The notes beneath the pieces are model-generated. The model saw nothing but the letters and a program-made list of their open reading frames with translations. It ran no database searches and was not told where the DNA came from. A stretch of 64,000 nucleotides of DNA from Tessaracoccus sp. (GTDB lineage: Bacteria; Actinomycetota; Actinomycetes; Propionibacteriales; Propionibacteriaceae): positions 62,001-126,000 of the forward strand of contig NZ_JADJNP010000002.1 in the NCBI RefSeq assembly GCF_016714275.1. Direction: 5' to 3'. Shown here one piece after another: positions 13,107-21,694 of the stretch; positions within the stretch are counted from its first letter, which is position 1, and each line of letters begins with the position of its first letter. The position numbers and the translations under genes were made by a program.

Positions 13107-14233
13107 CAGGCGTCCTTTCCGGCCGACATGATGTCGACGAAGCGGTCGAAGAGGTAGTTGGCGTCGTGCGGGCCGGCTGCGGCCTCGGGGTGGTACTGCA
13201 CCGAGAAGCCGACGAGGCGGCCGTCGCGGCGGAGTTCGAGGCCCTCGACGACGTCGTCGTTCAGGCAAACGTGGGAGACGGTGACCTGGCCATACGGGGT
13301 GTCGCTCTCGCGATCCGTGGGGACGTCGACGGCGAAGCCGTGGTTGTGCGCGGTGACCTCCACCTTGCGCGTGGTGCGCTCGACGACCGGCTGGTTGATG
13401 CCGCGGTGGCCGAACTTCAGCTTGTACGTGCCGAACCCGAGCGCGCGCCCGAACAGCTGGTTGCCGAAGCAGATGCCGAAGTAGGGCAAGCCGTCGGCCA
13501 GCGCGTCCTTCAGCAGCGCGACGGGGCCGTCGGCCGTGGCCGGGTCGCCGGGGCCGTTGGAGAAGAACACGCCGTCGGGGTTGAGGGTGCGGATGTCGTC
13601 GATGGTCGTCGACGCCGGGAGCACATGCACCTCGATGCCGCGGGCGGCGAGGTTCGTGGGCGTCATGGACTTGATGCCGAGGTCGATGGCGGCCACGGTG
13701 AATCGCTTCTCCCCCACCGCCGGAACGACGTAACCCTCGGGCGTGGTGACGTCCGAGGTGAGGTCCGCACCCGCCATCGGGGCGATGGCGCGGACACGCT
13801 CCAGCAGCGCCTCAGGGTTGGTCTCGACGGTGGAGATGCCGACGCGCAGCGCACCGCCCTCGCGGACGTGGCGGGTGATGGCGCGGGTGTCGACCCCGCA
13901 GATGCCGACGATGCCCTGCGCGCGCATCTCGTCGTCCAGGGAGCGGTTCGCGCGCCAGTTCGACGGGCGCGGAGCAGGGTCGCGGACGATGTAACCGGCC
14001 ACCCAGATCTTCTGCGACTCGTCGTCCTCGTCGTTCCAGCCGGTGTTGCCGATGTGCGGCGCGGTGGAGAGCACAACCTGGCGGTGGTAGCTGGGGTCGG
14101 TGAGCGTCTCCTGGTAGCCCGACATTCCCGTCGAGAAGACCAGCTCGCCGAAGGTCTCGCCCTCGGCGCCGAAGGAACGGCCACGGAAAACGCGCCCATC
14201 CTCCAAAACCAACAGTGCAGGAAGGGAACTCAC
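13106..14233 (-). CDS. carA: Carbamoyl-phosphate synthase small subunit (glutaminase)
   Basis: Class I glutamine amidotransferase that feeds ammonia to CarB. The protein has 375 residues. The N-terminal CPSase small domain starts LLVLEDGRVFRGRSFG; the C-terminal amidotransferase domain has the nucleophile Cys in FGICFGNQLF (most relatives read GICLGHQ) and the His/Glu pair in YHPEAAAGPHD. The start is GTG at 14233 with GAGGAG eight bases upstream. It lies 14 bases after nusB and is coupled to carB. Confidence 0.95.
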
Positions 14234-14247
14234 GCGCTTCTCCTCGA

Positions 14248-14676
14248 TCAGTTCGTGTCTGGCTTGGCGGCCAACGCCTTGGACAGGAGTCCGTTCAGGA
14301 ACGTCGGCGAATCATCGGTGGAAAGGTCCGACGCCAGCCGGACCGCCTCGGCGATCACGGCCACCGGCGGGGTGTCGGTGTAGTACAGCTCGAAAACGGC
14401 CAGCCGGGCGATGTTCCGGTCGACCGCCGGCATCCGTTCGAGGTGCCAGCCGTCTGAGGCGGCGTCCTCGATCCGGGTGTCGATGTCGTGCTGATGCTCG
14501 GCGACGCCGAGCACGATCTTGGTTGTCAGCTCACGGACCGGAACTCCGCGCAGCGTTCGCTGTTCGGCGAAGGTCTCGCTGATGGACGCGTCGCGCTGCT
14601 CGGCCATGAAGAGGATGTCGAGCGCGGCCTTTCGGGCCTTTGTCTGCGCGCCGTAGTGGGCGGTGGTGCCTGGCAC
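14248..14676 (-). CDS. nusB: Transcription antitermination factor NusB
   Basis: RNA-binding subunit of the Nus complex that supports rRNA transcription and 30S maturation. The protein has 142 residues and is all-helical. The opening ARKAALDILFMAEQRD and the central RMPAVDRNIARLAVFELYY followed by PPVAVIAEAVRLA are characteristic. The start is GTG at 14676, which shares one base with the efp stop (TAGTG). The efp-nusB pair is conserved in Actinobacteria and other phyla. Confidence 0.93.
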   Translation of the reverse strand: MPGTTAHYGAQTKARKAALDILFMAEQRDASISETFAEQRTLRGVPVRELTTKIVLGVAEHQHDIDTRIEDAASDGWHLERMPAVDRNIARLAVFELYYTDTPPVAVIAEAVRLASDLSTDDSPTFLNGLLSKALAAKPDTN

Positions 14677-15239
14677 TAGCTCGAAACGCGCCCGAGGTAG
14701 GAGCCGTCGCGCGTGTCGACCTTGATCTTCTCACCGTTGGTGATGAACAGCGGCACCTGGATGGTCTTGCCGGTCTCCAGCGTGGCGGGCTTGGTGCCGC
14801 CGGTCGAGCGGTCGCCCTGCAGCCCGGGCTCGGTGTAGGTGATGATGAGCTCGACCGAGGCCGGGAGCTCGATGAACAGCGGGTTGCCCTCGTGGGTGGC
14901 GACGATCGCCGTCTGGTTCTCCAGCATGTAGTCCTTCGCGTCGCCCACGGTGTCGGCGGAGACATACAGCTGGTCGTAGGTGGTGTTGTCCATGAAGACG
15001 TAGTCCTCGCCGTCGAGGTACAGGTACTGCATCTCGCGGCGGTCGACGGTCGCGGTATCGACCTTGGTGTCGGAGTTGAACGTCCGATCGATGATCTTGC
15101 CGCTCAGCACGTGCTTGAGCTTGGAACGCACGACGGTGTTGCCCTTGCCCGGCTTGTGGTGCTGGAACCAGAGGACCTGCCACAGCTGACCGTCAAGGTC
15201 AAGCACCATGCCGTTCTTCAGATCGTTCGTTGACGCCAT
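14676..15239 (-). CDS. efp: Elongation factor P
   Basis: Binds the ribosome E-site region and rescues ribosomes stalled on polyproline. The protein has 187 residues with the three beta-barrel domains of EF-P. The tip loop is HHKPGKGNTVVRSK, with Lys32 at the position that is modified in some bacteria; Actinobacteria commonly leave it bare. The ATG at 15239 is chosen because GGAGA lies about seven bases upstream and the family starts there. A weak TAGAGT box near 15290-15295 could be its -10. It heads the run through pyrF. Confidence 0.96.
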   Translation of the reverse strand: MASTNDLKNGMVLDLDGQLWQVLWFQHHKPGKGNTVVRSKLKHVLSGKIIDRTFNSDTKVDTATVDRREMQYLYLDGEDYVFMDNTTYDQLYVSADTVGDAKDYMLENQTAIVATHEGNPLFIELPASVELIITYTEPGLQGDRSTGGTKPATLETGKTIQVPLFITNGEKIKVDTRDGSYLGRVSS

Positions 15240-15316
15240 CGGGTTGTCTCCTGAGTCGAGGTTCTCGGGCTCTGTCCGGCCAGCGGGCCACTCTACCCAA
15301 CATCGCCCGCTCGTTC

Positions 15317-15991
15317 CTAACAGAGCGCCGGCGTAGGTTCCCCCGCGAGATGCGCCGGCCCGCAGGTGGGGTCGTAGAGCCAGTTCAGCAGCTCCTGCTG
15401 GTTGCTCACGCCGGCGCACCGGAACATTTTCGTCAGGCGCTTCTTGGCCCCCGGAACGCTGAGCTGGATCTGCGCAGCCATGTCCGGGATGCTGGCGCTC
15501 CGCCGCATCAACTGCAGCAGCTGCGCGTCCCTCTCGTCGCCCACGAGCCGCTCATACCTTTCGGGATCGACGACGATGAGGCTCTCCATGTGCCGCCGCA
15601 GCGTCTCATAGACGACGTCGGTGCCCACCCTCAGCCCCGCGTGCACGGATCGGATCGCAGCCGGCACCGCGGCGAGCGGCGTGTCCTTGTGCAGGAACCC
15701 CCTCACGCCGTCGTGGAGGGAGTCGAGCACGTAGCCCGCCGGGAACGAGGTCATGAGGATGACCTTGGTGTTCGCGTCGGCGCGCCGCAGTTCTGCGGCC
15801 AGGTCCGTGCCCTGCATTCCGGGAAGCCGGATGTCGACCAGCCAGACGTCGACCTCGGCGACGAGACCGAGCGCCGTGCGGGCGTCGCGGGCCGTGGCCA
15901 CGAGGTCGAGGCCTGGATCGGTTCGCAGGGTCTCGACGAGCGCGAGCAGATAGCGCTTGTCGTCCTCGCAGATCGCGACCCGGATGCTCAT
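15317..15991 (-). CDS. Response regulator, NarL/LuxR-like
   Basis: A 224-residue two-component response regulator. The receiver domain has acidic residues in CEDD (9-11), the phospho-acceptor Asp53 in WLVDIRLPGM and Lys in FLHKD near residue 107. The C-terminal part (about 145-205) is a divergent helix-turn-helix (DMAAQIQLSVPGAKKRLTKMFRCAGVSNQQELL) rather than the classic LuxR sequence. The ATG at 15991 overlaps the kinase stop as ATGA; an in-frame TTG two codons upstream is less likely. Its partner is the kinase at 15988-17100. Target genes are unknown. Confidence 0.85.
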   Translation of the reverse strand: MSIRVAICEDDKRYLLALVETLRTDPGLDLVATARDARTALGLVAEVDVWLVDIRLPGMQGTDLAAELRRADANTKVILMTSFPAGYVLDSLHDGVRGFLHKDTPLAAVPAAIRSVHAGLRVGTDVVYETLRRHMESLIVVDPERYERLVGDERDAQLLQLMRRSASIPDMAAQIQLSVPGAKKRLTKMFRCAGVSNQQELLNWLYDPTCGPAHLAGEPTPALC

Positions 15992-17100
15992 GACCAACTC
16001 CTCTCAGAGGCGCCGTTCGGCAAGGGGAACACGGCGGCGCATTCCCAATGATGCGCTCCCGACCTTCCTGAGGCGACGGCGCCCTCGGCTAAGGCAGCAT
16101 GCCGCGCCATGCCGGTGAGTCCCAACGACGCAGGGGAGCCACGCCGACCACGCTTCGCGACCTTGTTGCGGACCGCGACGCGTAGCTCCCCCGGGGTGCG
16201 ATCGACGGTGACATGACAGGGCTCCGAGGTGTCGCCGTGCTTGAGCACGTTGTGCAACGCCTCCGCAAGGATGCGGCCGGCGGCGAAGTCGGCGTCTTCG
16301 GGGAGGTCGTCCAACGCCCTCCCCTCTCCCGTGACCTCTACAGCGAACCCGACAGTGCGCAACGCGATGACCTCGGCCTCAAGGACCTCACGGACCGGCC
16401 CGGCGCGCAAGGGCGCCGTGCTCCGCGTGAGTTGAAGATCCTGGGTGACGCCGCGAAGCGCGAGACTCGACTGCCTCAGTCTGGTCACCAGCTCGCCTGC
16501 GAACTCGGGATGGGCCGCCACAAGGTCTCTGTCGGACTCAGCCTGGGCGAGCAGGCTTGTGAGGTTTCGGGACACGAAGTCGTGGATATCCGTCGCGATG
16601 TGGAGCTGCCGTTCCGCGAAGTGCCGCGACAGTCGATCCGCCTCGGCTTGAGCGATCCACCGGAATGCCAAGCCGACGAGCCACGCGATACCAACGAGTG
16701 CGGGTGTGGCGATGACCGCGGCGACGATGCCGTCGGCGCTACCGTTCCTGCGGAGCATCGTCGCGGCGACCGTGCCGCCCACCACGGCGCTGGCGGCCGC
16801 CGAGGATTTGAGGTGGCCTCGTCGGATCGCCGGGATGAGCGCGCACAGGGCGATGTAGTGGCACATCCCGAGACCCTGCGGGTCCGCTAACAGCGCGAGC
16901 ACCACGACGGCGGAGGCCGCGACAAGTCCCGCCAGCGGGCGGAACACCCCGAGAAGCAGCGCACCGAGCGCCAGCGTGTCGACGAGGAGAGCCCCGACGC
17001 CTATGCGACCCCACGCCCATCCGGCAAACGAGAACGCGAACCAGATGAGGCCGATGCAGAACTCAAGCCCACCCCGTGTCAGGACACGTCGCGCATTCAT
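15988..17100 (-). CDS. Sensor histidine kinase, HisKA_3 type
   Basis: A 370-residue membrane histidine kinase. The first 150 residues hold about five hydrophobic segments with almost no extracellular loop, so it probably senses something in or at the membrane. The phospho-acceptor is His173 in HIATDIHDFVSRNL. The ATPase N-box reads ALHNVLKHG, and the end of the domain reads SLGLTGM. The ATG at 17100 is chosen because hydrophobic sequence begins there and a TACGAT box lies six bases upstream. The open frame extends further upstream across the divergent promoter region without similarity. It is coupled to the regulator at 15317-15991. Confidence 0.82.
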   Translation of the reverse strand: MNARRVLTRGGLEFCIGLIWFAFSFAGWAWGRIGVGALLVDTLALGALLLGVFRPLAGLVAASAVVVLALLADPQGLGMCHYIALCALIPAIRRGHLKSSAAASAVVGGTVAATMLRRNGSADGIVAAVIATPALVGIAWLVGLAFRWIAQAEADRLSRHFAERQLHIATDIHDFVSRNLTSLLAQAESDRDLVAAHPEFAGELVTRLRQSSLALRGVTQDLQLTRSTAPLRAGPVREVLEAEVIALRTVGFAVEVTGEGRALDDLPEDADFAAGRILAEALHNVLKHGDTSEPCHVTVDRTPGELRVAVRNKVAKRGRRGSPASLGLTGMARHAALAEGAVASGRSGAHHWECAAVFPLPNGASERSWS

Positions 17101-17106
17101 GAGCGC

Positions 17107-17112
17107 ATCGTA
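17107..17112 (-). promoter_or_regulatory. Candidate -10 box, leaderless kinase promoter
   Basis: TACGAT on the minus strand ends six bases before the kinase ATG at 17100. It lies in a 158-base divergent region (17101-17258) shared with the second kinase gene. No convincing -35 is visible. Confidence 0.45.
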
Positions 17113-17258
17113 TTCACCTCGGGGCTCCAGATCGCGCGCTCGAAGCGAACTCGATGTCTCAGCGTTGGCCTCGTCGCACGTCGGTGGTGCCAGCACCACC
17201 TCGAACACACGGGCGTGGACCACTGCGCTACCGCGCGAAACCGGGCAAGCTGATCCCC

Positions 17259-18548
17259 ATGGAGCCATCCCGACACCGCAGCTCGTCTGGCGGACTCAGC
17301 CGACGCCTCGTCAAGGACCTCGGCTCGATGGGCGACGCCGCACGCCTCGGCTGGTATGCCTTCCGCGAGACCCTCACGCTGATCCGCTGGCTGGTGGCGA
17401 CGGTGCTTTCCCTCCTCGGGTTCGGGCACATCGAGAAGGTGTTCGGCGCGCTGCGTACCAACGCGGAACGTCAGCGCGAGTGGGCCTCGGCGCAGCTCGG
17501 CCGTCGACTCATCGCGGAGTACGAGCCGGCGCGTCCGCCGCACAAAGCAAATGGGCTCGCGCCGCTCGGCGCGCAGCTACAAGACAGGGCCAAGGCTCGC
17601 GACCTGGATTGGCACCTGGTCAACCCGATCGCCACCGCCGTCGGGCTCGTAGTACCTGCGCTCCTCACCTGGTACGGGCTCACGATGGCCCTCGCGCCCG
17701 TGTCGATCTTCCTGTACGACAACTTCGGCTATGCGATCTACCTCAGCTTCTGGGGCGGCGACTACTACGTGGACTCATCGAATGCGCTCGGGGTCTGCGT
17801 GCTCGGCCTGATTCAGCTAGGGCTCGCGCCCATCGTCGCGCGGCTCATTCAACGCCTCCACGCCCGCTGGGTGAGCTACATGCTCGCCACCAGTTCGACG
17901 GCGTCGCTCGAGGAGCGGGTCGCGACGCTGACCGCGACCCGGCGCACCGCGCTGGAGCTGCAGGAGGCGGAGATCCGGCGCATCGAGCGCGACCTGCACG
18001 ACGGCGCGCAAGCCCGGCTCGTGACGATGGGAATGACGCTGACGCAAGCGCAGCGGCTCCTCGACCACGACCCGGACGGAGCCCGCGCGATGCTCGCCGC
18101 CGCGAAGGACGACTCGTCGGCGGCCCTCAGTGAGCTTCGGTCGCTCGTTCGTGGCATCCGCCCACCGGTGCTCGCGGACCGCGGCCTGGTCGAGGCGGTG
18201 CGCTCACTCGCAGCCGCCAGCCCCATCGAGACGCGAATCGTGTCCTCGCTGGAGGGTCGACTCGTGCCGACCGTCGAGACGGCACTGTACTTTGCCGTCG
18301 CGGAGTTGCTGAGCAACGCGGCCAAGCACTCCGCCGCCACGGAGGTGGTGATCGAGCTGACGGCCGACGACCGGGTCGTTGAGGCAGTAGTCACCGACAA
18401 CGGCCTCGGCGGCGCCGTCGAGACCGCCGACGGCGGCCTGGTGGGCCTTCGCCAGCGTCTGGCCCCCTTCGACGGCGAGCTCGAGTTCATCAGCCCCGTC
18501 GGCGGCCCGACCGTCGCCACCGTCCGCGTCCCCAAACCCCTGGATTGA
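17259..18548 (+). CDS. Sensor histidine kinase, second system
   Basis: A 429-residue histidine kinase of the HisKA_3/LuxR-pair class. Three or four membrane segments lie in residues 30-60 and 120-205, with a cytosolic loop between, like Streptomyces-type 'sensor domain' kinases. The phospho-acceptor is His247 in RDLHDGAQARLV. The ATPase domain has AELLSNAAKHS, VTDNGLGG and GGLVGLRQRL. The ATG at 17259 is the first good start; ribosome-site signal is weak and upstream in-frame starts cannot be excluded. No regulator gene follows directly: the likely partner is encoded on the opposite strand at 20028-20753, beyond the ABC genes. A repeat element begins two bases after the stop. Confidence 0.85.
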   Translation: MEPSRHRSSSGGLSRRLVKDLGSMGDAARLGWYAFRETLTLIRWLVATVLSLLGFGHIEKVFGALRTNAERQREWASAQLGRRLIAEYEPARPPHKANGLAPLGAQLQDRAKARDLDWHLVNPIATAVGLVVPALLTWYGLTMALAPVSIFLYDNFGYAIYLSFWGGDYYVDSSNALGVCVLGLIQLGLAPIVARLIQRLHARWVSYMLATSSTASLEERVATLTATRRTALELQEAEIRRIERDLHDGAQARLVTMGMTLTQAQRLLDHDPDGARAMLAAAKDDSSAALSELRSLVRGIRPPVLADRGLVEAVRSLAAASPIETRIVSSLEGRLVPTVETALYFAVAELLSNAAKHSAATEVVIELTADDRVVEAVVTDNGLGGAVETADGGLVGLRQRLAPFDGELEFISPVGGPTVATVRVPKPLD

Positions 18549-18550
18549 CC

Positions 18551-18618
18551 GCTGGTTGAGCCAAGCACGGCTGGTTGAGCCGGGCGACGAGGAACGAGCG
18601 CCCGTGCCGAAGCCACTA
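18551..18618 (+). repeat. REP-like element after the kinase gene
   Basis: CTGGTTGAGCC occurs twice (18552-18562 and 18571-18581), followed by CGGGCGACGAGGAACGAGCG and ending GTGCCGAAGCCA. It belongs to the TTGAGCC-type intergenic family also seen near 19956, 37706, 40544 and 41079-41436. It fills most of the 129-base gap between the kinase and ABC genes. Confidence 0.6.
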
Positions 18619-18677
18619 GCTGCCGCCTGTCCAGGGACTGCCAACAGACCTGAACCCCACATCCTCAAGGACCTCAC

Positions 18678-19397
18678 ATGCCAACACCTGTACTCAGCGC
18701 GCCCGCAAGCAGCCCGACTCTCGCCCTGCGCGACGTGCGCTTCGGCTACACCCGCCGCAAGGAGGTGCTGCGCGGGGTCACCGTCGCGTTCCCGCCTGGC
18801 CGCACGGTGCTGCTGGGACCGAACGGCGCGGGCAAGTCCACCCTGTTGCGGCTCGCGGCGGGGCTCACCTCACCGCGAACCGGCACCGTCACGCTCGATG
18901 GGGCGACGCACTGGCACCTGCTCAGGGCCGCGGTCGGGTACCTGCCGCAGCATGTCTCCCCCATGCCGGGCCTGACGGTGCTCGACGCGGTGCGCTACGC
19001 CGCATGGTTGGGCGGGCTGTCGGCGAAAGCCTCGCTCGCATCCGCGCGAGGAGCCCTCGCCCAGGTCGGCCTCAGCGACAAGGCGGACGAGCGTTCCACC
19101 CGCCTCTCCGGAGGCCAGCTGCGTCGGATGGGCCTGGCCTCCGCCCTCGCCTGCCGCCCGCGCGTCCTGCTCCTCGACGAGCCGGCGGCGGGCCTCGACC
19201 CCGCGCAGCGGGTCGGGCTCCGAGAGATCCTCACCGCCTTGCCTGCCGACCTTCCTGTGGTGGTGAGCACGCATGACCTGGCCGACGTGGAGGACGCGTT
19301 CGACCACGTCTGCGTGCTCGCCGACGGCCGAGTCCGCTGGAAGGGATCGCCGGCGAATCTGCTCGCACTGGACGCTCAGCGTCGGGCACGCGCATGA
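18678..19397 (+). CDS. ABC transporter ATP-binding protein
   Basis: A 239-residue ABC ATPase. Walker A is GPNGAGKST (about 53-61), the Q-loop region reads YLPQHVSP, the signature is LSGGQLRRMGL, Walker B is LLLDEPAAGLDP and the switch is STHD. The short length and the CcmA/bacitracin-exporter-like layout suggest a small export or membrane-remodelling transporter. It is coupled by an ATGA overlap to the membrane protein that follows. The flanking kinase and response regulator suggest the pair is under two-component control or acts as part of the sensing complex. Confidence 0.88.
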   Translation: MPTPVLSAPASSPTLALRDVRFGYTRRKEVLRGVTVAFPPGRTVLLGPNGAGKSTLLRLAAGLTSPRTGTVTLDGATHWHLLRAAVGYLPQHVSPMPGLTVLDAVRYAAWLGGLSAKASLASARGALAQVGLSDKADERSTRLSGGQLRRMGLASALACRPRVLLLDEPAAGLDPAQRVGLREILTALPADLPVVVSTHDLADVEDAFDHVCVLADGRVRWKGSPANLLALDAQRRARA

Positions 19398-19960
19398 GGC
19401 TGTGGGCGGCCAACCGTGCCGCACTGCCCGTTCTCGTCCTTTCCTTCATCGCAGCCTGGCTCGGGCTCCCGGGTTCTGCGGTGTTCGTCGCCTTCCCGAA
19501 CCTGACCGGTGGCAGGGCACTCACCGCGCCGCTCAGCGCAGTCCTCCCCCTCGTGACCGCGTTGGCACTCACGGTTGGGCTGGCTCGCCAAGACGCTGTC
19601 CGCGAGTCGCTCGCCCGACGGAGGATCTGGCTGCTCGACCTCGCCCTCGTTGCCCTCGCCCTCGCGTTCGTGGCGGCGTCGGCGATCGTAATCGGCGGAT
19701 CCGTGCTGTGGGAGTCGTTCCGCAATGCCCTCGGCTACTGCGGCCTGACGCTGCTGTCGGCAGCGCTTTTCTCACTCCGGGCGGCAGCCCTACCAGCGAT
19801 CGCCTGGGCGTTCGCCTCGGCTGTCTGCCTGCTCCCGATGAGCAGCGACCTCCTCTCCTGGCCGATGGCACCCGCCTCCGCTCCCCTATCCTGGGCGATC
19901 CCCCTGTGCCTGATCCTCGTCGGCCCCGTTGCCTACCTGGTGCGTATCCCGACCCTTTGA
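19394..19960 (+). CDS. ABC-associated membrane protein
   Basis: A 188-residue protein with five hydrophobic segments (roughly 10-30, 40-62, 73-97, 105-135 and 155-185) and few charged residues. I see no named family. Because it overlaps the ATPase gene by ATGA it is probably the permease of a minimal two-gene transporter. It is shorter than a usual ABC-2 permease, so it may dimerise. Its stop codon TGA lies inside the TTTGAGCC core of the adjacent repeat. Confidence 0.72.
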   Translation: MRLWAANRAALPVLVLSFIAAWLGLPGSAVFVAFPNLTGGRALTAPLSAVLPLVTALALTVGLARQDAVRESLARRRIWLLDLALVALALAFVAASAIVIGGSVLWESFRNALGYCGLTLLSAALFSLRAAALPAIAWAFASAVCLLPMSSDLLSWPMAPASAPLSWAIPLCLILVGPVAYLVRIPTL

Positions 19961-20032
19961 GCCGGGTCCGTGTCGAAGCGTCCGAGACCTTGGTCAGGGA
20001 CCCGCGATGCCTCCAAGGGAACGAGGCTCAGG
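19956..20032. repeat. REP-like inverted pair between convergent genes
   Basis: TTTGAGCCGGG with GTGTCGAAGCG (19956-19980) on the plus strand faces CCTGAGCCTCGTTCC on the minus strand (20032-20018). The stop codons of both convergent genes, TGA at 19958-19960 and TGA at 20030-20028, are part of the two TGAGCC cores. It could work as a bidirectional terminator. Confidence 0.5.
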
Positions 20033-20753
20033 GGACGGTCGTGCCGCGGAGGAAGGCCAGGACGGCCAGGACGCGGCGCGCTGACGTCGGTTCCTCGGCG
20101 AGGCCGAGCTTCGAGAAGATCGCGTTGATGTGCTTCTGCACCGCCTTCTCGGTGACCACCAAGCGCGCGGCGATCGTCGTGTTCGCGTCTCCCTGGGCCA
20201 TGCGCGACAGGACCTCCGTCTCACGCGGAGTGAGCGACGACAGCCTGCCGCGCGCCGTCTGGCGCTGCATCAGGGTCACGATCACCTCCGGGTCTACGAC
20301 CGTGCCGCCCGCGGCGACCGTGCGCAACGACGCGACGAAGCTCACGTCGTCGAACACCCTGTCCTTCAACAGATAGCCGATCCCGCCGGCGCCGTCGCCC
20401 AACAACTCGTCGAGGTAGACGTGTTCCACGTACTGGCTGAGCAGCACGACGGGAAAGCCGCGGCGGCGACGGCGCAACTCCAACGCCGCGCGAATCCCCT
20501 CGTCGGTGTTCGTCGGCGGCATCCGGATGTCAAGCAACGCCAGATCCATCGACGACTTCGCTGTGGACGCCCCAACGCCGCCAGCCGGCTGAACCCGCCC
20601 CGGCTCTCCGAGGCCGAGGTCGATCGCTGCCAGGAAGTCCTCGGCGGTCGCGACGCTGCCGACCACCTCCACGCCCTGAGACACGAGCAACCGCTCGAGG
20701 CCTTGACGCAGCAGATACTGATCCTCTGCCAGGAAGACGCGCATCGCCGTCAC
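20028..20753 (-). CDS. LuxR-family response regulator with receiver insertion
   Basis: A 241-residue regulator. The receiver has acidic AEDQ at 9-12, phospho-acceptor Asp75 in LALLDIRMPP, Ser106 and Lys130 in YLLKD. Between the second helix and the third strand there is an extra stretch of about 20 residues (GEPGRVQPAGGVGASTAKS, 49-67) not usual in receivers. The C-terminal LuxR helix-turn-helix is clear (LTPRETEVLSRMAQG ... VTEKAVQKHINAIFSKLGL, about 172-220). The start is taken as GTG at 20753 because it overlaps the upstream stop as GTGA; an ATG three codons later is also possible. The kinase at 17259-18548 is the likely partner. Confidence 0.85.
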   Translation of the reverse strand: MTAMRVFLAEDQYLLRQGLERLLVSQGVEVVGSVATAEDFLAAIDLGLGEPGRVQPAGGVGASTAKSSMDLALLDIRMPPTNTDEGIRAALELRRRRRGFPVVLLSQYVEHVYLDELLGDGAGGIGYLLKDRVFDDVSFVASLRTVAAGGTVVDPEVIVTLMQRQTARGRLSSLTPRETEVLSRMAQGDANTTIAARLVVTEKAVQKHINAIFSKLGLAEEPTSARRVLAVLAFLRGTTVP

Positions 20754-21694
20754 GCCGCCGACTGGCCGGCCTGTTCACGCAGGATCGCCGCAACCGCCTC
20801 GCGGGTCGCGTCCGCGTGCGGACGGCCATCAGCCCCGAACTTACGGCGCCCGAAGTATGCATCCGGCCCGTCGTGCTTCATGGTGCCGATCTCGATCGGC
20901 GTCACGCGACCCTCGCGCTTCGCCCGCGCCCAACGCGACAGCGGCGCCGTCGGCCAGCGGCCGGGGAACGCGATCGGCCCCAGGTAGCGGACGCTGTCGC
21001 GGGTGCCGTACAAGTCCCAGAGGTGGTCGAGACGATCGAGGCCGGGATCGTCGCCGAACACGCCGCCGATCGAGATCATCGAAACAGGCACCCCGACGCC
21101 GGCCAGGAACCATGCAGCGCCCAAGCCGACCTGCCCCCCACCCGAGTAGCCGATGATGATAACCGGATCCCCGCTGCCGGCCCGATAGCCGCGCCGCTGC
21201 AAGCCGCGCCAGATCTCCTGCGCAAGCCCAATGCTGTAGGTGGGGCCGTAGCGCGGATCCGCCGACACCAGCACGTGGCCCACGTTACGCACCTGGATCA
21301 GGTACGGCAGCGGGCTGAGCGGCCAGCGGCGCCGCATCCGATCCAGCCACTTCCAGATCCGCATGCCGACGCGCTGGTTCAGGCCTCGGTTGTCGACGGC
21401 GTAAGGGAAGACGTCGTCGACAACCACGAGGTCGGGCAGTTCCTCCCGCAGCGCCTCCACGAACGCGGTCTCGCGCTTCGTCAGCTCGGTGCCGCTCAGG
21501 GTGCCGATGCCAGAGAGGAAGACGGCGAACTGGCCTTTGTGACGCACGGGCGGCAGCTCCGCATCCGACAACTCCTCGAAGGTGGCGCGAACCTCCTCCT
21601 CACCCTTGCTCGACCACCAGCGCAGCGACTCGAGCGGCGAAAGCAGAACGAACCCGAAGACCACCAGGAGGATCGCGGTCAGTATCCAGCTCAT
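20750..21694 (-). CDS. Membrane-anchored alpha/beta-hydrolase-like protein
   Basis: A 314-residue protein with one N-terminal membrane anchor (about 3-22) and a soluble domain. The segment VIIIGYSGGGQVGLGAA matches a nucleophile elbow (G-x-S-x-G, Ser in GYSGG), and MKHDGPDAYF near the end could supply the catalytic His. An acid cannot be assigned by eye. It is coupled by ATGA to the membrane protein before it and by GTGA to the response regulator after it, so the three are one transcription unit. The substrate is unknown; a lipid or peptidoglycan ester is only a guess. Confidence 0.65.
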   Translation of the reverse strand: MSWILTAILLVVFGFVLLSPLESLRWWSSKGEEEVRATFEELSDAELPPVRHKGQFAVFLSGIGTLSGTELTKRETAFVEALREELPDLVVVDDVFPYAVDNRGLNQRVGMRIWKWLDRMRRRWPLSPLPYLIQVRNVGHVLVSADPRYGPTYSIGLAQEIWRGLQRRGYRAGSGDPVIIIGYSGGGQVGLGAAWFLAGVGVPVSMISIGGVFGDDPGLDRLDHLWDLYGTRDSVRYLGPIAFPGRWPTAPLSRWARAKREGRVTPIEIGTMKHDGPDAYFGRRKFGADGRPHADATREAVAAILREQAGQSAA

